A stretch of DNA of 9,848 nt from Paracoccaceae bacterium (GTDB lineage: Bacteria > Pseudomonadota > Alphaproteobacteria > Rhodobacterales > Rhodobacteraceae), in contig SKUV01000033.1 in NCBI GenBank assembly GCA_007129775.1, forward strand, positions 1 to 9,848. Reading direction: 5' to 3'. The position numbers and the translations under genes were made by a program. The notes under the pieces were generated by a model, which searched no databases, was not told where the DNA came from, and worked only from the letters and a program-made list of their open reading frames with translations. Of the stretch, positions 7,227-9,848 are shown piece by piece. Every line of letters begins with the position of its first letter. Positions within the stretch are counted from its first letter, which is position 1.

Positions 7227-7676
7227 GGCGGTCTCGCTTGAATATTCGGTGCAGATCGGGCGGCGGAGGGCGTCGGCGACGGGTGGTCGGGCTGGCACTC
7301 TGGCCGCATCGGGGTCTGGCCGCGCCATCTTTGACAGATGGTGCAGCCGCAGGGCGCGGCGCGGCCCGCCAGCGACGGGCCGCGGACGCCGGGTCAGCCA
7401 AGCGCCACGGCGCGCTGGGCACAGCCGAGGCCGTGAAAGCGCCAAGGCAGGCGCGCGCGGTCATCCATGTCGAAATACCGGATCATGGCCGCGTGATACG
7501 CCGATATCGCGCGTCAGGCAAGACGGCAGCGCGTGGCACGGCCTGCGGCGGCGCAACCGGCGCGAGCGGGCCGCAGCCGGGTGGAACCGGCGGAAAGCCG
7601 CCGGTCGGGGGGACGATTTCGGCAAGGAAACGGCGTGCAGGCCGGGTGGCGTGGCGCCTGCGCCGCGCCGCCGCCG
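7227..7676. other. Intergenic region between divergent leuC and rsfS, hairpin-rich, no recognised gene
   Basis: About 450 bp separate the leuC start from the rsfS promoter. Frames here are open only because the DNA is GC-rich; the translations are rich in Arg, Pro and Ala and resemble nothing I know. Perfect inverted repeats are CCATCT-TTGAC-AGATGG (7325-7341) and GCGGCCCG-CCAGCGA-CGGGCCGC (7361-7383), and GAATATTC is a palindrome at 7240-7247. On the minus strand these lie 14-157 bp upstream of the leuC ATG, where a leader or attenuator would sit. I see no leucine-codon-rich leader peptide and no T-tract after the hairpins. Confidence 0.5.
7541..7605. repeat. Two adjacent perfect stem-loops
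   Basis: CTGCGGC (7543-7549) pairs with GCCGCAG (7570-7576) around an inner GCGC-AACCG-GCGC stem (7551-7563). Nine bases on, ACCGGCGG-AAAG-CCGCCGGT (7586-7605) forms an 8-bp stem with a tetraloop. Neither is followed by a T run on either strand. They could belong to a structured RNA or to the leader of a long leuC transcript, or be chance pairing in GC-rich sequence. Confidence 0.35.
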
Positions 7677-7704
7677 TTGAGATTATCGCCCCCCGGTGCT
7701 AGGT
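7677..7704 (+). promoter_or_regulatory. Candidate promoter for rsfS-rlmH
   Basis: TTGAGA (7677-7682) followed after 16 bp by CTAGGT (7699-7704) resembles GC-rich alphaproteobacterial promoters, whose -10 often departs from TATAAT. Transcription would start near 7711, so the in-frame GTG at 7696 cannot be the rsfS start. The leader would be about 55-70 nt and carries GGAGG at 7758-7762. Confidence 0.4.
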
Positions 7705-7765
7705 TGCATATCATCGGGGCCGCGACTGGCCCCACGACTGACCCATGGCGAAAACCCGGAGGACG

Positions 7766-7825
7766 ATGTTCTGTCATACATGCAGCAGGCGGCCGGCGAT
7801 CCGGCCGCGGATGGCGCGGCGATGA
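7766..7825 (+). CDS. Possible 19-codon leader ORF overlapping the rsfS start
   Basis: An ATG at 7766 lies 3 nt after the best Shine-Dalgarno sequence of this region (GGAGG, 7758-7762). It opens a 19-codon frame, different from that of rsfS, that begins MFCHTC and is Arg-rich towards its end. Its TGA (7823-7825) overlaps an in-frame rsfS ATG at 7822 as ATGA, the classic arrangement for translational coupling. The composition is unlike a normal protein and the SD spacing is short, so it may be chance. It is listed because the rsfS starts lack a well-placed ribosome site of their own. Confidence 0.2.
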   Translation: MFCHTCSRRPAIRPRMARR

Positions 7826-8235
7826 CCGCGCAGGCCCATCCCGCAGCGGGGCCGGATGCAGCGGCGGAGACGGCGAAGCAGGCTGAAGGCGGCGCATCGC
7901 TGCTGGAGCTGATCCTGTCTTCGCTGGAGGACGACAAGGCCGAAGAGATCGTGACGATCGACCTGCACGGCCGCACGACCATCGCCGACCAGATGGTGAT
8001 CTGCTCTGGCCGGTCGAGCAGGCAGGTCAGCGCGATCGCCGAAAAGCTGATCGACCGGATCAAGCAGAGTTTTGGCTTCACCCCCCGCAGCGAGGGGCGC
8101 GACTCGGGCGATTGGGTGCTGATCGACGCCGGCGACGTGGTGGTGCATGTCTTCCGCCCCGAGGTGCGCGAGTTCTACCAGCTCGAAAAGATGTGGCAGG
8201 CCGCCAGCGGCGGCCCGGCACCCGGCGCGGGCTGA
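7780..8235 (+). CDS. rsfS: Ribosomal silencing factor RsfS (iojap family)
   Basis: RsfS binds ribosomal protein uL14 and blocks joining of the 30S and 50S subunits in starvation. The conserved domain covers about residues 41-139 of 151: SLEDDKAEEIVTIDL, then TTIADQMVICSGRSSRQV (66-83) and the hallmark DSGDWVLIDAGDVVVHVFRP (108-127) with EFYQLEKMW. Residues 1-39 are a low-complexity Ala-rich extension longer than in most homologues. The start is uncertain. The ATG at 7780 is 17 nt from GGAGG, a CTG at 7771 is 8 nt from it, and the ATG at 7822 gives a more usual 137-residue protein but has no ribosome site. rlmH follows after 4 bp, a pairing common in bacteria. Confidence 0.93.
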   Translation: MQQAAGDPAADGAAMTAQAHPAAGPDAAAETAKQAEGGASLLELILSSLEDDKAEEIVTIDLHGRTTIADQMVICSGRSSRQVSAIAEKLIDRIKQSFGFTPRSEGRDSGDWVLIDAGDVVVHVFRPEVREFYQLEKMWQAASGGPAPGAG

Positions 8236-8239
8236 CGCC

Positions 8240-8710
8240 ATGCGGCTGCGGCTGTGCGCGGTCGGGCGGCTGCGCAGCGGGCCGGAGGCCGATCTTGTCG
8301 CCGATTATCTGAACCGGCTCGGGCGGACGGGCCGGCCGCTGGGCCTCGGCCCGGCCAGTGTCACCGAAATCGAGGATCGCAAGGGCGGCGGCATGGAGGC
8401 CGAGGCCGCGCTGCTGGCGCGCGCCGTGCCGGCCGGTGCGCGGCTTTGCGTGCTTGACGAACGCGGCCGGCAGTTCACCTCGCCCGAGTTCGCGGCGCAG
8501 CTTGCGCGCTGGCGGGATACCGGCACGTCGGAGGCGGCCTTTGTCATCGGCGGGGCCGACGGCATCGCGCCCGACTTGCGCGCCCGGGCCGATCTGGTGC
8601 TGTCCTTCGGCAGCATGGTCTGGCCGCATATGCTGGTGCGGGTGATGCTGGCCGAACAGCTGTACCGGGCGGCGGCGATCCTTGCCGGCACGCCCTATCA
8701 TCGCGCCTGA
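8240..8710 (+). CDS. rlmH: 23S rRNA (pseudouridine1915-N3)-methyltransferase RlmH
   Basis: RlmH is the SPOUT-class methyltransferase that uses SAM to methylate pseudouridine 1915 in helix 69 of 23S rRNA, acting on the assembled 70S ribosome. The 156-residue length matches the family. The SAM-binding knot is seen as FVIGGADGI (101-109), followed by LSFGSMVWPHMLVRVMLAEQ (121-140). The family-defining C-terminus is EQLYRAAAILAGTPYHRA (139-156). The ATG at 8240 is 4 bp after the rsfS stop; no strong ribosome site is present, so translation probably depends on coupling to rsfS. The N-terminal MRLRLCAVGRLRSGPE fits the typical start. No intrinsic terminator is visible downstream. Confidence 0.97.
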   Translation: MRLRLCAVGRLRSGPEADLVADYLNRLGRTGRPLGLGPASVTEIEDRKGGGMEAEAALLARAVPAGARLCVLDERGRQFTSPEFAAQLARWRDTGTSEAAFVIGGADGIAPDLRARADLVLSFGSMVWPHMLVRVMLAEQLYRAAAILAGTPYHRA

Positions 8711-9105
8711 AGCTGCCCGCATTCCGGTCGGAAATGCGTGCCGGATTGTCGGTTGCGCGATGTGCCGGCCGGACCCTGTCCCGCATGATCGTCCCGCCAT
8801 CGTGCTCAGCGCGGCGTCACAAGGTTTGAACATGCCCGTTTTCCGTGCAATACCAACAGGTGTGGCGTGCGACCACGGTGCCGGGCCAAGCCCGGCGTGT
8901 GGGTCGGCAATGCGGGGAAAAGGGGGGCAAAGGCTCTGAAATGGCGTGGCCGGCACGACTGCGCCGGGCCATTTCGACGGATTGCTGTTTCTGAACCCTG
9001 TTGTGCAGTGGCGCCGGGCGCCCGCAAGGGGCAAGCGCCGGCCGCGCCCGTCATCGCGGGCTCGAACGGGCCGCGCGAAAAGAGTGAACAGGAGGGACAG
9101 TCCGC
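8711..9105. other. Intergenic region before the BCCT transporter gene
   Basis: About 395 bp hold no gene I can support. Inverted repeats are TTCCG-GT-CGGAA (8723-8734) and GCCGGGC-CAA-GCCCGGC (8880-8896). Neither is followed by a T-tract, so no intrinsic terminator for rlmH is visible. TTGAAC (8826-8831) with AATACC 17 bp later (8849-8854) is a weak promoter candidate for the transporter, which would give a leader of about 245 nt. Further GC-rich dyads near 9011-9023 are unremarkable for this base composition. Confidence 0.45.
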
Positions 9106-9848
9106 ATGAGTGACACGAGAACCGGCGCATCCGGTCCGGATGACGCAAGCGCGCAAACCGGGTCATTGTCGGCACAGACCGACGATCCGGAGATCACGCC
9201 CGATGAGGACACCGGTATCGAACCGATCCCGGAGCCCGAGGGCCCGACCGAGGTGATCGAGACCGAATACGAGATCGGTCAGGACAACATCAACAAAAGC
9301 TGGACGCTGACCTTCGACATCCATCAGGTCGTGTTCACATGGTCGGCCTTCGCGATCATGGCCTTCATCATCATCACACTGGCGCTGCAGGCCGAGATCG
9401 AGCCTTTCTTTACCGGGATGCGCAACTGGCTGACCGGCAATCTTGACTGGTTCTTCCTGCTCGCAGGCAACATCTTCGTGCTGGTCTGCCTCGTTCTGAT
9501 CGTCTCGCCGCTGGGCAAGATCCGGCTGGGCGGGCCCGAGGCGACGCCCGATTACGGCTATGTCGGCTGGTTCTCGATGCTCTTTGCGGCCGGCATGGGC
9601 ATCGGGCTGATGTTTTACGGCGTGTCTGAGCCGCTGAGCCACTATTCCACCGCCTACGGCGGGATCAGCGTGGGCGATGACGGCGTGCGCACCGACTGGG
9701 CGCCGCTGGGCGGCGCCGAGGGCAACGTGGCTGAGGCGCAACGGTTGGGCATGGCCGCCACGATCTTTCACTGGGGGCTGCACCCCTGGGCGATCTATGC
9801 GGTGGTGGCGCTGGCGCTGGCGCTGTTTTCCTACAACAAGGGCCTGCC
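9106..9848 (+). CDS. BCCT-family transporter (betaine/choline/carnitine type), N-terminal part
   Basis: The frame runs from the ATG at 9106 off the right edge, giving 247 codons of what is normally a protein of over 500 residues with 12 membrane helices. AGGAGGGA (9090-9097) supplies a strong ribosome site. Residues 1-65 form an unusually acidic, Pro- and Glu-rich cytoplasmic extension. Helices follow at about 72-96, 115-137, 152-175 and 215-243. The link RLGGPEATPDYGYVGWFSML (140-159) and the glycine-rich AAGMGIGLMFYGVSEPLSHY (161-180) are BCCT hallmarks; the GMGIG form is that of sodium-coupled betaine carriers such as BetP rather than the CaiT exchanger. IFHWGLHPWAIYA (220-232) is also typical. 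The likely substrate is glycine betaine, choline or a related compatible solute such as DMSP. The TM8 region that would help decide is outside the window. Confidence 0.93.
   Translation, partial: MSDTRTGASGPDDASAQTGSLSAQTDDPEITPDEDTGIEPIPEPEGPTEVIETEYEIGQDNINKSWTLTFDIHQVVFTWSAFAIMAFIIITLALQAEIEPFFTGMRNWLTGNLDWFFLLAGNIFVLVCLVLIVSPLGKIRLGGPEATPDYGYVGWFSMLFAAGMGIGLMFYGVSEPLSHYSTAYGGISVGDDGVRTDWAPLGGAEGNVAEAQRLGMAATIFHWGLHPWAIYAVVALALALFSYNKGL

Noticed and set aside
8880..8896. GCCGGGC-CAA-GCCCGGC hairpin as an rlmH terminator
   Set aside because: There is no T run after it and it is 170 bp past the stop codon.
8832..8939. 35-residue ORF between rlmH and the BCCT gene
   Set aside because: AAGG lies 7 nt upstream, but the product has no recognisable feature and contains a perfect hairpin; chance ORFs of this size are common in GC-rich DNA.

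Overview
The window is GC-rich bacterial DNA with strong G/C preference at third codon positions. Gene content and protein similarity, judged by eye, point to an alphaproteobacterium, most likely of the Rhodobacteraceae. The main pointers are an RpoH-II type heat-shock sigma factor, the leuC-leuD and rsfS-rlmH pairs, and a long-N-terminus BCCT transporter. I see no tRNA, rRNA, CRISPR array, transposase or phage gene.

Layout: (1) 1-125, minus strand, the 5' end of an unrecognised gene that runs off the left edge. (2) 127-1065, an rpoH-type sigma factor with a good sigma70-like promoter and a palindrome-rich leader. (3) 1103-4004, a surface-glycan type module: a PAPS-dependent sulfotransferase on the minus strand diverges from a GT14 (core-2/I-branching) glycosyltransferase carrying an extra C-terminal domain, which is followed after 28 bp by a HIT-family hydrolase. 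(4) 4060-4893, minus strand, a polytopic membrane protein of unknown function with a comparatively AT-rich upstream region. (5) 5103-7226, minus strand, leuC-leuD (isopropylmalate isomerase) closed by a textbook intrinsic terminator. (6) 7227-7676, about 450 bp without a recognisable gene but rich in hairpins. (7) 7677-8710, rsfS-rlmH, two ribosome-associated genes in tight tandem. (8) 8711-9105, an intergenic region. (9) 9106 to the right edge, the first 247 codons of a BCCT-family transporter.

Most of the window is housekeeping: leucine biosynthesis, ribosome silencing and 23S rRNA methylation, and stress sigma control. The accessory-looking part is the sulfotransferase/glycosyltransferase pair. 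By family, one enzyme would extend or branch a glycan and the other would sulfate a glycan from PAPS; that both act on the same product is inferred only from their divergent adjacency. The least explained items are the C-terminal domain of the glycosyltransferase, the repeated GATAG elements around the rpoH promoter, the hairpin-rich leader region upstream of leuC, and a short ORF whose stop overlaps a possible rsfS start. I found no clear evidence of a wholly new multi-gene system.
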